From Thiodiazotropha sp040507035 (GTDB lineage: Bacteria; Pseudomonadota; Gammaproteobacteria; Chromatiales; Chromatiaceae): a stretch of 64,000 nucleotides of DNA. The DNA lies in contig JBEVVR010000055.1 in assembly GCA_040507035.1 (NCBI GenBank), positions 24,827 through 88,826 on the forward strand, given 5' to 3'. This document shows positions 8,363-16,411 of this stretch, piece after piece (the stretch's first letter is position 1; every line of letters starts with the position of its first letter). A model generated the notes under the pieces. The model was not told the DNA's origin and searched no databases. It was given only the letters and a program-made list of their open reading frames with translations. The translations under genes and the position numbers were made by a program.

Positions 8363-8494
8363 CTATAACTGGACCCACTCCCTTTTCTCATATCCATGTG
8401 GAGCCTTGGGAAACCTAAACGCCTTATCAGCATTCTTTTCTTCGAGAATGTACTAGTCTTGGTCACTATAGTACTCGATAAAGCGATGAGCCAT
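8363..8494 (-). pseudogene. Remnant of a small cassette-like gene with an in-frame stop
   Basis: Reading minus from the ATG at 8494 gives MAHRFIEYYSDQD, then a TAG (8455-8453), then 29 more protein-like residues in the same frame (ADKAFRFPKAPHGYEKREWV within them), then TAG at 8365-8363. The composition of the second part looks like real coding sequence. It begins about 40 bases beyond an attC-like site, as a cassette gene would. No family recognised. The alternative 78-codon frame at 8287-8523 is low-complexity and less convincing. Confidence 0.4.
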
Positions 8495-8534
8495 GTTCTT
8501 TTTCCAATGCACAACATGCGCATGTCGTTTTAAA

Positions 8535-8622
8535 CATAACGTCCGAGTTTTGGGATGGCCGGCGATAGCCTGGCGTCCCAGTCCCGGAGGGGCGAAAAGA
8601 ACGAATTATATGGTTTGTTATG
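8535..8622 (-). repeat. attC-like integron recombination site (site 2)
   Basis: Read on the minus strand it starts CATAACAAACC, continues with AATTCGTTC, holds an imperfect central stem (GGGACGCC ... GGC.ATCCC) and ends CGGACGTTATG. The outer CATAAC/GTTATG ends are exact inverted copies. This is the layout of integron attC sites: TAACAA-type R'' box, imperfect palindrome, CGTTAT R' box, about 60-140 bases. It lies 15 bases after the stop of the gene at 8637-8849, as expected for a cassette. Confidence 0.55.
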
Positions 8623-8636
8623 TGGTTTTCCTTGCA

Positions 8637-8849
8637 CTAGTGATAAGCCTTATGTTCTTTTGCCTTCTCTTTCTCCACGGCTAATGCTCGTAATTTGTCT
8701 GCCCGTCGCTTTAACCATTTAGAATCGTCTGTATTGTTTGGATTATCTATTTTACTTTCATATTCTTCGGCCATGACAAATAGTTCATCAGCAGAGTAAC
8801 TACTCATACCTTCAATACCATCAATTCTTCCTTGCTTGATTTTTGCCAT
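8637..8849 (-). CDS. Small hypothetical cassette-like protein
   Basis: 70 residues from the ATG at 8849, starting MAKIKQGRIDGIEGMSSYSA. The body is charged and helical, ending KLRALAVEKEKAKEHKAYH. The ATG is preferred over an in-frame GTG at 8855 because GAAGG sits 5 bases before it. No family recognised. The gene is flanked on both sides by attC-like sites, which makes it a candidate integron cassette. Base composition is more AT-rich than the neighbouring housekeeping genes. Confidence 0.6.
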   Translation of the reverse strand: MAKIKQGRIDGIEGMSSYSADELFVMAEEYESKIDNPNNTDDSKWLKRRADKLRALAVEKEKAKEHKAYH

Positions 8850-8863
8850 TAGCACCTTCTCTG

Positions 8864-8950
8864 TAACGCCTAAACATGGGGCGCTGGAGCGATAGCGACA
8901 GCGTCCCAGCGAACGGTAGTGAGCGACATGATTTTCTGGTTAAGCGTTTA
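8864..8950 (-). repeat. attC-like integron recombination site (site 1)
   Basis: On the minus strand it runs from TAAACGCTTAACC to GTTTAGGCGTTA, with outer ends that are near-exact inverted copies. The centre can fold (CGCTGGGACGC ... GCTCCAGCGCC). GCTTAAC fits the RYYYAAC consensus and GGCGTTA fits the usual R' end. Its first three bases are the stop codon of the membrane-protein gene at 8948-9280, a common arrangement in cassettes. Confidence 0.55.
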
Positions 8951-9280
8951 CTCATTACCAATTAAGATTGCTACTATAGCTAGCCAAGCAACTACGATTG
9001 CGAGGTACCATGCAGTAATAATAAATAATGAAACGTACCATTTTCCTCGATTATCCTTAACACCTTTAATACCCTTGATATTTCCTATTAGTATTTCTTT
9101 ATCAAAAAAGAATCCATATCCAGATTTCTTCTCTGTATTAATGATTCTTCCTTCAACTTCTGGCATGTTCTCACTGAGAATCTTTCTATTTAGCGGCAGA
9201 GCGAAGTACCCATAAATAACACCCAACACGATCGCTGAGCCAAAAAAGTACGGATTAAAGATTAGATTCGTAATATCCAT
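8948..9280 (-). CDS. Small membrane protein, cassette-like
   Basis: 110 residues with hydrophobic segments at about 11-29 (YFFGSAIVLGVIYGYFAL) and 82-107 (YVSLFIITAWYLAIVVAWLA). A short polar loop between them contains KKSGYGFFFDKEILIGNIKG. No family recognised. There is no clear ribosome-binding site before the ATG, only an A-rich run, as often seen in cassette genes. Its stop codon overlaps an attC-like site. It would be the first cassette after the integrase end of the relic integron. Confidence 0.6.
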   Translation of the reverse strand: MDITNLIFNPYFFGSAIVLGVIYGYFALPLNRKILSENMPEVEGRIINTEKKSGYGFFFDKEILIGNIKGIKGVKDNRGKWYVSLFIITAWYLAIVVAWLAIVAILIGNE

Positions 9281-9582
9281 TTTTTTATACGCATACAGTG
9301 TCTTATGTGGACGTCACAAATAATGACTTATGACGACGGAACAAGTATTGTATCATGCCGCCATATGTTCTATATTTGTTCTCTGATAAATCTTATCGCA
9401 TTGAGCCACCCATCTCATGGAGAAAAGAGAACCTTCTGCATGCCCCAGAATAGAGATTTTCTTGAGTAAATACAGTGATGGAATGAAACTCTTCCGTGTC
9501 CAAAACACTTGGGAAGGATCATCCTACCCTGGCAAGACGCCACGAAATGATCGAGAAGGCCGTGAATGATCCCAGAAATTGA
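9281..9582. other. Non-coding stretch between first cassette and integrase remnant
   Basis: About 300 bases. In a normal integron this interval would hold attI and the Pc/PintI promoters. I could not pin down an attI site. A short plus-strand reading (9487-9579, in the same frame as the integrase remnant) encodes LGKDHPTLARRHEMIEKAV and ends at a TGA; it looks protein-like but I could not assign it. Confidence 0.4.
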
Positions 9583-9894
9583 TTGGCAAGGAAATTTCCG
9601 TATATTTACCGAAAATACCTGATTTCCATGAGAGTTTGTGATTATTCTCCGAACACCGAGAAAAGCTACCTTGCCTGGATCAACCGTTTTCTTCTGTTCC
9701 ATTCAGAAAAGCGTCCCTGTGAGTGAGGAGAAATTTAACTGGCTTCATTTTTAGAACATATCGCCAAAAACCGCAAGGTCTCCAGGACTACACAGGGTCT
9801 TGCACATATCAGGCGCCAATCTCGCTTACACAAGACAGCTTCAATCATCGAGAATCACAAACCTATGGCAGGCATTGCCACTCGGAACAGCAGC
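9583..9894 (+). pseudogene. intI: Integron integrase (IntI-type tyrosine recombinase) N-terminal remnant
   Basis: The frame beginning at 9583 reads ... MRVCDYSPNTEKSYLAWINR, then FLLFHSEKRPCE, stop (TGA 9724), GEI, stop (TAA 9736), LASFLEHIAKNRKVSRTTQ. This aligns in order and spacing with the N-terminal SAM-like domain of IntI proteins (YSxRTExAYxxWxxxFxxFH, HP, then FLSxLAxxxxVSxST). Both stops fall inside this conserved block, and the spacing between RP and FLE equals that in IntI1. The similarity fades after about 9800, and the whole catalytic domain with the Arg/His/Arg/His/Tyr residues is missing. The gene points away from the cassettes, as intI does. The glycosyltransferase stop lies 3 bases beyond. 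Confidence 0.75.
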
Positions 9895-9896
9895 AA

Positions 9897-11012
9897 TTAA
9901 TGCTCCCCTAATCCCATCGCGGCAAGATAACTCGTAACACTGTTTTCCAACCGATAAGGTCCTACTGCAGACAACAGTTCTGATTCAGGGACAGGATTAT
10001 CCAGTTGCCCCGCCATTGCCTCGGCCATTGCGGCTGGGTCACCCGGCTTTACCAAGACATTGGCGGACAAACCACTCAACAACTCGGCCGGGCCGTTTGG
10101 ACAGTTGGTCGATACCACGGGGGTCTTTGCGGCCATCGCTTCGACCAGCACATTGCCCATACCCTCCCAAAGCGAGGAGAGCACGAACAGGGAGGCCCTT
10201 TTCATATAGGGATAGGGTGTCGCCACGAAGCCCGGCAGGCTGACCCGACCCTCTATGCCCAGTCGGTTGATCTCCTGTTCCAGCCGCTCCCGGGCGCGTC
10301 CCTTGCCGAGTATCATCAGGCGACAATCATAGTTGTCAGCAAGCAGAGCGAAGGCCCTGATCAGGGTGGTGAAGTCCTTGCGCCGGCAGAGTTCACCGGC
10401 GCCCAGAATCACCGGAGGCTGCCCCGGCTGAAACCAGGGATGGTCGAGGGGCTGCTCAAGTTGTTGCAGAAATCCGGGGGTGATAATCGGGCTGGGTACC
10501 GCGGTTATGCGCTCCCGGGGTGTGCCGATCGTCTCCGCGAAGTCATCCGCCGCCCCCCTGGAGGGGGTCAAGATGGCATCCGCCCGGCGATAGAGATAGC
10601 GCATCGAGTTACGCTGTATGAATCGGTCCAGGCGGTCTCTGCTGGCCAGGTTGGCGCTGACCGTGGTGCCGCTGCGCACAATCAGGCGTGCACTGGAACC
10701 GCTCAGGGCGTGGGCCAGGATGGCGGTTCTGTTTACCCGGTCCTTGTCGGTGAGCAAGACGTCGGGGCGGGCGCTCTTCAGATATTTCAGCAGCTCGGGC
10801 AACGCGGTGTAGACATGCCTGGCACTGAATTCGACAACCCGCAGATTGTCCGCCCGCTGCGGATCGAGATGGGGGCCGTGGTTACCTATCTTGAGCAGGT
10901 CCACCGCATAACCGGCCTGGGCCATGGCCGGCAACAGGTTCTGCGCCAGGCGATCGACACCACTGTGTCCGGAGGTGGCCAGAAAGCAGGCGATGCGTGT
11001 TTGACTATCCAT
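9897..11012 (-). CDS. Glycosyltransferase family 4-type
   Basis: 371 residues with the GT-B fold pattern of GT1/GT4 enzymes. The N-terminal half has ATSGHSGVDRLAQNLLPAM. The C-terminal donor-binding half has VILGAGELCRRKDFTTLIRA and the E-x7-E motif in SSLWEGMGNVLVEAMA (about residues 280-295). It probably transfers a sugar to a surface glycan at the inner face of the membrane; donor and acceptor cannot be read from the sequence. Its start overlaps the stop of a second, related glycosyltransferase by 8 bases, so they form one operon and probably arose by duplication. Confidence 0.88.
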   Translation of the reverse strand: MDSQTRIACFLATSGHSGVDRLAQNLLPAMAQAGYAVDLLKIGNHGPHLDPQRADNLRVVEFSARHVYTALPELLKYLKSARPDVLLTDKDRVNRTAILAHALSGSSARLIVRSGTTVSANLASRDRLDRFIQRNSMRYLYRRADAILTPSRGAADDFAETIGTPRERITAVPSPIITPGFLQQLEQPLDHPWFQPGQPPVILGAGELCRRKDFTTLIRAFALLADNYDCRLMILGKGRARERLEQEINRLGIEGRVSLPGFVATPYPYMKRASLFVLSSLWEGMGNVLVEAMAAKTPVVSTNCPNGPAELLSGLSANVLVKPGDPAAMAEAMAGQLDNPVPESELLSAVGPYRLENSVTSYLAAMGLGEH

Positions 11013-12150
11013 TCGTTGTTGGCGGCAGGGTCAAAGCGAATGCCGCAAGATAACTCCGGGCACTCTTTTCCAGGGTGTAGTCGCTGACCGCATCCTTGAG
11101 TTGCTGTGGATCCAAAGGCGTTCTTAAGGTCTGCAACATGGCTTCCGCCAACCGCTGGGGATCGCTCATGGGCACCAATGGCGCCACCTCGCCTCCACGG
11201 GTAACTTCAAAGGGCCCCGAGGGACAGTCGGTACTTACGCAGGAGGTACCCAGCGCCATGGCTTCGGTCAACACGTTGGGCGACCCTTCCCAGAGCGAGG
11301 AGAGGACGAAGAGCTGGGCGCGTTTCAGGTAGGCATAGGGGTTGTCCACGAAACCCGGAAGACGAAAATCATGCCCCAACTCCAGCTCCCGGGCGAGACT
11401 CAACAGCTGCTCCTGTTTGTTGCCCTGACCGAGGATCATCAAACGGCAGGGCAGCGCTTTTCGTACCAGGGCAAAGGCGCGCAACAGGGTGGGAAAATCC
11501 TTCTGCCGGCGCAATCCGCCGATACCCAGAATCAACGGCGGTTGATCCGCCGCCAGCCAGGGTTCGTCGATAACCGCCTCCGCCTGCTGGTGGAGCTCTG
11601 GGGTGATGGTGGGGTTCTTGATCACATTGATCTTATCCTTGGCAATACCGCTGAGCTCAATGACCTCATCCGCCACACCCTGGGAGACAGCGACAACACC
11701 GTCAGCCGCGCGAAACATGGTTGCTAGTCGCCTTTTTTTCAGCCAACGACGAAGCGGATGGGTACCGCGCGCCTCCATCCTCGATATCAGCGCTGTCCCC
11801 GGGCGCAGAAAAAAGCGGGTACGCCCCGAATGGCGTCGTTTCGCCTCCAAGGCGATCTGATCATCGAGGATCTTCGCGGAGAGCAGAATATGCGGATCAT
11901 TGTGCTGCAGATAGTCGATCAGTTTCGGCAGCGCCGCCTTCTGCTTGGCTACCTGAAATTTGATAATCCGCACCTCGTCGGGCAACAGATGCAGATAGGG
12001 CGCCTGGGTCTCTTTGATGATGAAATCGACACGAACCCCTATCATCGACAATCCGCGGGCGATGTTGACCATCATGCGTTCGACGCCACCATCCCCGAAT
12101 TTGAGAATAAAGAGGCACACATGGGGAGTGTTGTGGCTTGAGTCACGCAT
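11005..12150 (-). CDS. Glycosyltransferase family 4-type
   Basis: 381 residues, clearly related to the next gene along the operon. The N-terminus has LKFGDGGVERMMVNIARGL, the donor-site region LILGIGGLRRQKDFPTLLRA, and the E-x7-E motif lies in SSLWEGSPNVLTEAMA. A retaining GT4-type enzyme of glycan synthesis is likely, with the exact sugar unknown. It is the first gene of the pair. The 186-base gap upstream separates it from a divergent small gene and would hold promoters for both. Confidence 0.88.
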   Translation of the reverse strand: MRDSSHNTPHVCLFILKFGDGGVERMMVNIARGLSMIGVRVDFIIKETQAPYLHLLPDEVRIIKFQVAKQKAALPKLIDYLQHNDPHILLSAKILDDQIALEAKRRHSGRTRFFLRPGTALISRMEARGTHPLRRWLKKRRLATMFRAADGVVAVSQGVADEVIELSGIAKDKINVIKNPTITPELHQQAEAVIDEPWLAADQPPLILGIGGLRRQKDFPTLLRAFALVRKALPCRLMILGQGNKQEQLLSLARELELGHDFRLPGFVDNPYAYLKRAQLFVLSSLWEGSPNVLTEAMALGTSCVSTDCPSGPFEVTRGGEVAPLVPMSDPQRLAEAMLQTLRTPLDPQQLKDAVSDYTLEKSARSYLAAFALTLPPTTNG

Positions 12151-12336
12151 CAGGCTGTGGCTTCCAATAGATCGTCAATTGTTCGATGCATCCTGGATTC
12201 TACGGAGTGGAAGGCAGAGATAATTTATTACAAGGTAATTATTTCATATCCAACAGGTTAGGTGTAATTTACCATCTCAATGGACAACACTGTATCTTGG
12301 AAGCGATAATTCAACGGATTGAAAAGGAGTCATACT

Positions 12337-12579
12337 ATGGTTTTGGATAGCCGAAGAGGGGATCAACCGATCCCGGACAACATCAATGAAGTATTGAACC
12401 ACCTGCAACTGATGGCACTGCAAAAGGCGGAAGGCTTTGGCTGGAAACTGAAATTTGTCCGCAGACCCCTATTCCAGGAGGTGATACCCGTAATAGGCAG
12501 CCCCAGTGGTGACAAGATTGGGGTGCTTGAGAGTAACGGGGAGATCAATATGAATCCGAATACCAGGGTCAGGCAATAA
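12337..12579 (+). CDS. Small hypothetical protein
   Basis: 80 residues from the ATG at 12337, chosen because AAAAGGAG sits 8-15 bases before it; an upstream TTG at 12319 has no such site. The sequence contains DNINEVLNHLQLMALQKAEG and FGWKLKFVRRPLFQEVIPVI. No signal peptide or membrane segment. I do not recognise the family. It stands alone between divergent glycosyltransferase genes and a convergent TPR gene. Confidence 0.7.
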   Translation: MVLDSRRGDQPIPDNINEVLNHLQLMALQKAEGFGWKLKFVRRPLFQEVIPVIGSPSGDKIGVLESNGEINMNPNTRVRQ

Positions 12580-12638
12580 GCTTTAGCCTTCCCGGCCCAG
12601 GAATCCCAGCCTGTTGCATTGGCATACAGCCAGGCCTG

Positions 12639-13223
12639 TTATTCTATTTCACCTAACATGCGCCTGGCCTCAAGGCCAACCCTGTTATCAGCCCCCAGTT
12701 CGATCGCCTTTCTGAATGCGGACACAGCCGCCTCCTTGTCCCCCGCTTGCGCCTGCACGAATCCCAGGGTCAACTGGATGCGCTGAAAATCGGGCTGTTT
12801 TGCCACCCCCGTCTGCAATGCCTCTACAGCCCGCTCCGTTTGACCGATATAGAACAGCGACAATCCAAGATCGTTATAGCTCTCGACATCATCGGGGTCG
12901 ATCCTCAACGCACGCTCATAGAGCTCTATGGCCTGTGGGTAGTCCTTCTGTGCAAAGTAGTTGTCCGCAAGCCTGGCGATCAACGCGGGATCATCGCTGG
13001 ACAACTCCTCCGCCGAAGGCTGATATTGCATCGTGGGCTGCAGCTTGGCATCGAATGCGCCCACCTTGGGGTGGGGGGAGACATCGGCCACGGCAGGTGG
13101 GGATTGAACGCTGGCAACTGGTGCTTGCTGATAATAACTGCGGGTTATCGCAAACACCAACAGACCGTAGGTTATCTGGGCGACGACTATCACCGCCCAA
13201 GTTAAAAGACTCAATTTCGGCAT
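12639..13223 (-). CDS. Membrane-anchored tetratricopeptide-repeat protein
   Basis: 194 residues. A single N-terminal membrane segment (about 8-27, TWAVIVVAQITYGLLVFAIT) is followed by a low-complexity linker. At least three TPR units follow (about 75-190), e.g. AIELYERALRIDPDDVESYN and AVEALQTGVAKQPDFQRIQ. Such proteins serve as periplasmic or cytoplasmic scaffolds. No enzyme domain is visible and the partner is unknown. It stands alone, 145 bases from the start of the next gene's 3' end. Confidence 0.8.
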   Translation of the reverse strand: MPKLSLLTWAVIVVAQITYGLLVFAITRSYYQQAPVASVQSPPAVADVSPHPKVGAFDAKLQPTMQYQPSAEELSSDDPALIARLADNYFAQKDYPQAIELYERALRIDPDDVESYNDLGLSLFYIGQTERAVEALQTGVAKQPDFQRIQLTLGFVQAQAGDKEAAVSAFRKAIELGADNRVGLEARRMLGEIE

Positions 13224-13367
13224 AACAATTAACTATCCTCCAGCTTCGACCCTCTCATATGTCATATCGTTTTTTTATCAGCATCTCAGTTGCCGACAGA
13301 TACTACTCGGCATCCCACGATTGACAATGAATGCAGCCTTGCATTGTGAAGAGGATCAAGCAATAAA

Positions 13368-15044
13368 TCACCCTTTCAATAGGGCTAATAGCTTATCCAG
13401 CGGCTTTTCATCCTGCTCGAGTTTAGCGGGATCCAACCAGGCGTGGGGTGGCTGATCAATAACCTCGAGCCACTGATACTCCTCCTCTCCCCCCTTTTCA
13501 ATGAGACTGAGCAGTCTGTTCGCCATGTTACTGTCTGGTAACTCGACCAGCTTTTTACCTACCCTTCCCTGCCAGCGATCGATCTCCCCATTACTCAGGC
13601 AACCCGCTTCCACCGGATTGTTCAGGCAGCGGCGTTTCACCGGGGTACGGATATAGTATTCGACCAGGTTGGCACTGTTACTCTCCTTCTCGCCCTTGGG
13701 TTCGCCATCGGCACAGGGACACTGTTTGTTGGCCTCGGTGATATCCACGGGCAGGGGCAGCTGAATACGGAAGGCGTAGGGTGAGAGATAGGACTCCTGG
13801 CGGAAATTGCAATCCTCTTCTGGCAGGCCGCACTGTATGGCATCTTGCTGCAAGCGAATTAAGATCCCCTGTACCTGATCCTGCACCTTCTTAAGCCTTT
13901 CATGGTCTGTGCTGTTTTTAGCCAAAGGAACCAATTGTCCACTGTTATTGAGTACCTGAAACCTCTCAGGCTGGCCGAAGATATGTTCCAGATCCTCATA
14001 CAGGGTCATATATCCCGCCCAGTAGTCGGCCAGCCGTTCCTCCTCCGATAAATCCACGGGGATGTTTCTATCCGGCCAATTCGCCAGTGCCGTGTAGGGC
14101 ATCAGTGTAAGGCGGTAGTAGGCAGGATAGTCACTGGCCTCGGTGGTGATGTTATCGAGCTTTTCAAGCAGATCCTCCTTGGTGGCGGGGATCTTGTCCT
14201 TACGTCCACCGGATTGATGGAAACGCATGGTGATACTCTCGTTGCTGATACCCTCCACCGACTCCCCCTTGGCGCTCGCCTTCAGGCTCACCCCCCAGCC
14301 GGAGCCGCTGAAGCGGGTAGATGCCTGGGTCTTCTCCTGTTTGCTGCTGGTCGCCACGGTGATCACCGCGGTTAGGCGCGCACCCCCATAGAGCGCCGCC
14401 ACATAGGAGTCGCCACAGAGATTGAGAAAGGCGGTGAGATCGCGCTGCTTGGCCAACCGCAACGCCTCGGAGGTCAGGCGTATGGAGCCGGCATCGGGCA
14501 GGGTTTTCCTGGTCTCGGGGTCCTTGATCTCTCCCCGGTTGCCGGGTAACAGGGGCGTTGCATAGCGCACCCCGTTGTCCACTGAAACATTCAACACAAA
14601 ATTCGAACTGAAACTGTTGATCTTGGTGTTCTTGGCAAACTTGGCACTGCCGCTTGCCTTGTAGGCGATGGTCTTCACCGATGCGGCGGCGGAGATGTTC
14701 ATGCTTTGCATCAGTTCACGACTGTCCGAGACCTCGGTCATGGTCATATATTTGGTCTGGCCCTGGTCCTCTTCGATGGAGTACTCGATACAGACATTGG
14801 GTTGCGGTACCCCCTCCTCGGAATCCCAACCCCAACCCACATCGACCCCTGTCTGCGGGTAGTTGACCGAGACGGGTTGGGCATGTCTGCGTTCGGCAAT
14901 CTCGATCTCCGCTGCCTGCTTCCCGGTAGCGACGGACACGGCGCCCCCCTTGTTCGCGTCACTCTTCTGTTCACAGGCGGTCAGTATCAGGGTGAGTAGC
15001 GTTAGCAGCCTTGCAGACCAAGGACCAATCCTAGTGATAGCCAT
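13368..15044 (-). CDS. Large lipoprotein with a MACPF-like signature segment
   Basis: 558 residues. A lipoprotein signal ends in LILTAC with the lipidated Cys at 24. The central part (about 120-270) is rich in Ser/Thr and alternating strands and contains FLNLCGDSYVAALYGGARLT. That segment resembles the membrane-attack/perforin signature (Y-G-T-H-Y-x6-GG) in shape but not exactly. The C-terminal part is helical with several Cys (about 405-475). No close family is recognised; the MACPF relation is a pattern-based guess. It is probably outer-membrane attached and transcribed alone. Confidence 0.75.
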   Translation of the reverse strand: MAITRIGPWSARLLTLLTLILTACEQKSDANKGGAVSVATGKQAAEIEIAERRHAQPVSVNYPQTGVDVGWGWDSEEGVPQPNVCIEYSIEEDQGQTKYMTMTEVSDSRELMQSMNISAAASVKTIAYKASGSAKFAKNTKINSFSSNFVLNVSVDNGVRYATPLLPGNRGEIKDPETRKTLPDAGSIRLTSEALRLAKQRDLTAFLNLCGDSYVAALYGGARLTAVITVATSSKQEKTQASTRFSGSGWGVSLKASAKGESVEGISNESITMRFHQSGGRKDKIPATKEDLLEKLDNITTEASDYPAYYRLTLMPYTALANWPDRNIPVDLSEEERLADYWAGYMTLYEDLEHIFGQPERFQVLNNSGQLVPLAKNSTDHERLKKVQDQVQGILIRLQQDAIQCGLPEEDCNFRQESYLSPYAFRIQLPLPVDITEANKQCPCADGEPKGEKESNSANLVEYYIRTPVKRRCLNNPVEAGCLSNGEIDRWQGRVGKKLVELPDSNMANRLLSLIEKGGEEEYQWLEVIDQPPHAWLDPAKLEQDEKPLDKLLALLKG

Positions 15045-15280
15045 AGAGATCCCCTTCTATTATTGTTTTGGCTTGATGCCCGCGTACAGCCATTCGAGCA
15101 ACAATCAGAAGGCTCGAGTATAGACCACCTGAATCCAGGTAAAGCCTCTCTAAAGACGCAGAACGAGTGGGTTTAATCGGTCGCTTATGGCCGTCGGGCA
15201 CTGTTTGGAATTGACAGCGACAGCAAACAGCAACTGATCTTGGTTCACCAAGTAGCAGGGGGGATGTAGATAGCTTCAGT

Positions 15281-15469
15281 CTACTCGCTGAGTTGGTAGC
15301 GGGCTCCACAATAGGGACAGGTGACACTGCCGGTCTTTTCGATCGGCAGATAGACCCGGGGGTGCAAACCGGCCAGGGCCTCGCCGGGCCGAGGACAACT
15401 CAGGGGCAGGTCTTTTCGCGTCACCTTCTGCGGCTCCTGCGGGGTCGTTTGTGTTTCAGTTTGTGTCAT
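15281..15469 (-). CDS. Zinc-finger domain protein (zf-CHCC, NDUFS6-like)
   Basis: 62 residues. The C-terminal half has the conserved metal set Cys-x(n)-His-x(n)-CxxC: LPLSCPRPGEALAGLHPRVY followed by VTCPYCGARYQL. This is the short zf-CHCC family related to the NDUFS6 subunit of mitochondrial complex I; the bacterial role is not settled. It follows ilvE by 15 bases in the same direction and probably shares its transcript. Confidence 0.85.
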   Translation of the reverse strand: MTQTETQTTPQEPQKVTRKDLPLSCPRPGEALAGLHPRVYLPIEKTGSVTCPYCGARYQLSE

Positions 15470-15484
15470 CCTCGAAACTCCTGA

Positions 15485-16411
15485 TCAAACATAGGCGAGC
15501 CATTCCGGGTGGGCGTCCAGGCGCCCGTGCACCAGATCGAAATAGCTTTTCTGCAAAACTTCCGTGATCGGACCGCGACCACCGTTACCGATGGGTCGGT
15601 TATCCACCTCGCGGATCGGCGTTACCTCCGCCGCGGTACCGGTAAAAAACGCCTCGTCCGCAATGTAGACCTCGTCCCGGGTGATGCGTTTCTCAACGAC
15701 CTTATAACCCCGCTCCTCGGCCAGTGTAATGACGCTTTTGCGGGTGATGCCATCCAGCGCCGATGTCAGATCCGGGGTGTAGATCACGCCATCTCTGACG
15801 ATGAATATGTTCTCACCGGAACCCTCCATGACATAGCCCTCTGCATCCAGTAACAGGGCCTCGTCATAACCGTCGTGCAACGCCTCCTGGAGCGCCATCA
15901 TGGAGTTCATGTAGTTACCGTTGGCCTTGGCCCGGCACATGGTGATATTGACATGGTGACGGGTGAAGGAGGAGACGCGGATACGGATCCCCTTCTCCAT
16001 ATTTTCCGCCCCCAGATAGGCACCCCACTCCCAGGCCGCCACCATACAGTGGACCTTCAGATTATCAGCCCGCAATCCCATTCCCTCGGAGCCGTAAAAA
16101 CACATCGGCCGAATGTAGGCGGAATCGAGATTGTTCTCCCTCACCGCCGCCTGCTGCGCCTGATTCAGGGTCTCCCGGTCGTAGGGCATCGGCATGTTGA
16201 GGATATGGGCGGAGCGAAACAGCCGATCAGTATGTTCCTGGAGGCGAAATATGGCAGTCCCCTTCTCGGCATGATAGGCCCGCACCCCTTCGAAGACCCC
16301 CATGCCATAGTGCAGGGTATGGGTCAGGACATGGGTTTTGGCCTCGCGCCAGGGGACCATCTCGCCATCGAGCCAGATGACGCCGTCCCGATCTGCCATT
16401 GTCGACATCAT
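15485..16411 (-). CDS. ilvE: Branched-chain amino-acid aminotransferase
   Basis: 308 residues, a class IV PLP aminotransferase. It transfers the amino group between glutamate and the 2-oxo acids of leucine, isoleucine and valine. The PLP lysine is expected in CRAKANGNYMNS (Lys162), and the cofactor-phosphate region is EGSGENIFIV. HTLHYGMGVFEGVRAY near residue 31 is the usual substrate-side motif. The start overlaps the glnE stop by 4 bases (ATGA). Methionines at 1, 2 and 5 are all possible starts; the first is kept. Confidence 0.95.
   Translation of the reverse strand: MMSTMADRDGVIWLDGEMVPWREAKTHVLTHTLHYGMGVFEGVRAYHAEKGTAIFRLQEHTDRLFRSAHILNMPMPYDRETLNQAQQAAVRENNLDSAYIRPMCFYGSEGMGLRADNLKVHCMVAAWEWGAYLGAENMEKGIRIRVSSFTRHHVNITMCRAKANGNYMNSMMALQEALHDGYDEALLLDAEGYVMEGSGENIFIVRDGVIYTPDLTSALDGITRKSVITLAEERGYKVVEKRITRDEVYIADEAFFTGTAAEVTPIREVDNRPIGNGGRGPITEVLQKSYFDLVHGRLDAHPEWLAYV

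Noticed and set aside
8287..8523. 78-codon minus-strand open frame after an attC-like site
   Set aside because: Low-complexity Lys/Arg/Ser-rich sequence; the neighbouring frame with one stop (8363-8494) looks more like true coding sequence.
9415..9702. 95-codon minus-strand open frame
   Set aside because: No family pattern, and its right part is antisense to the recognisable integrase remnant.
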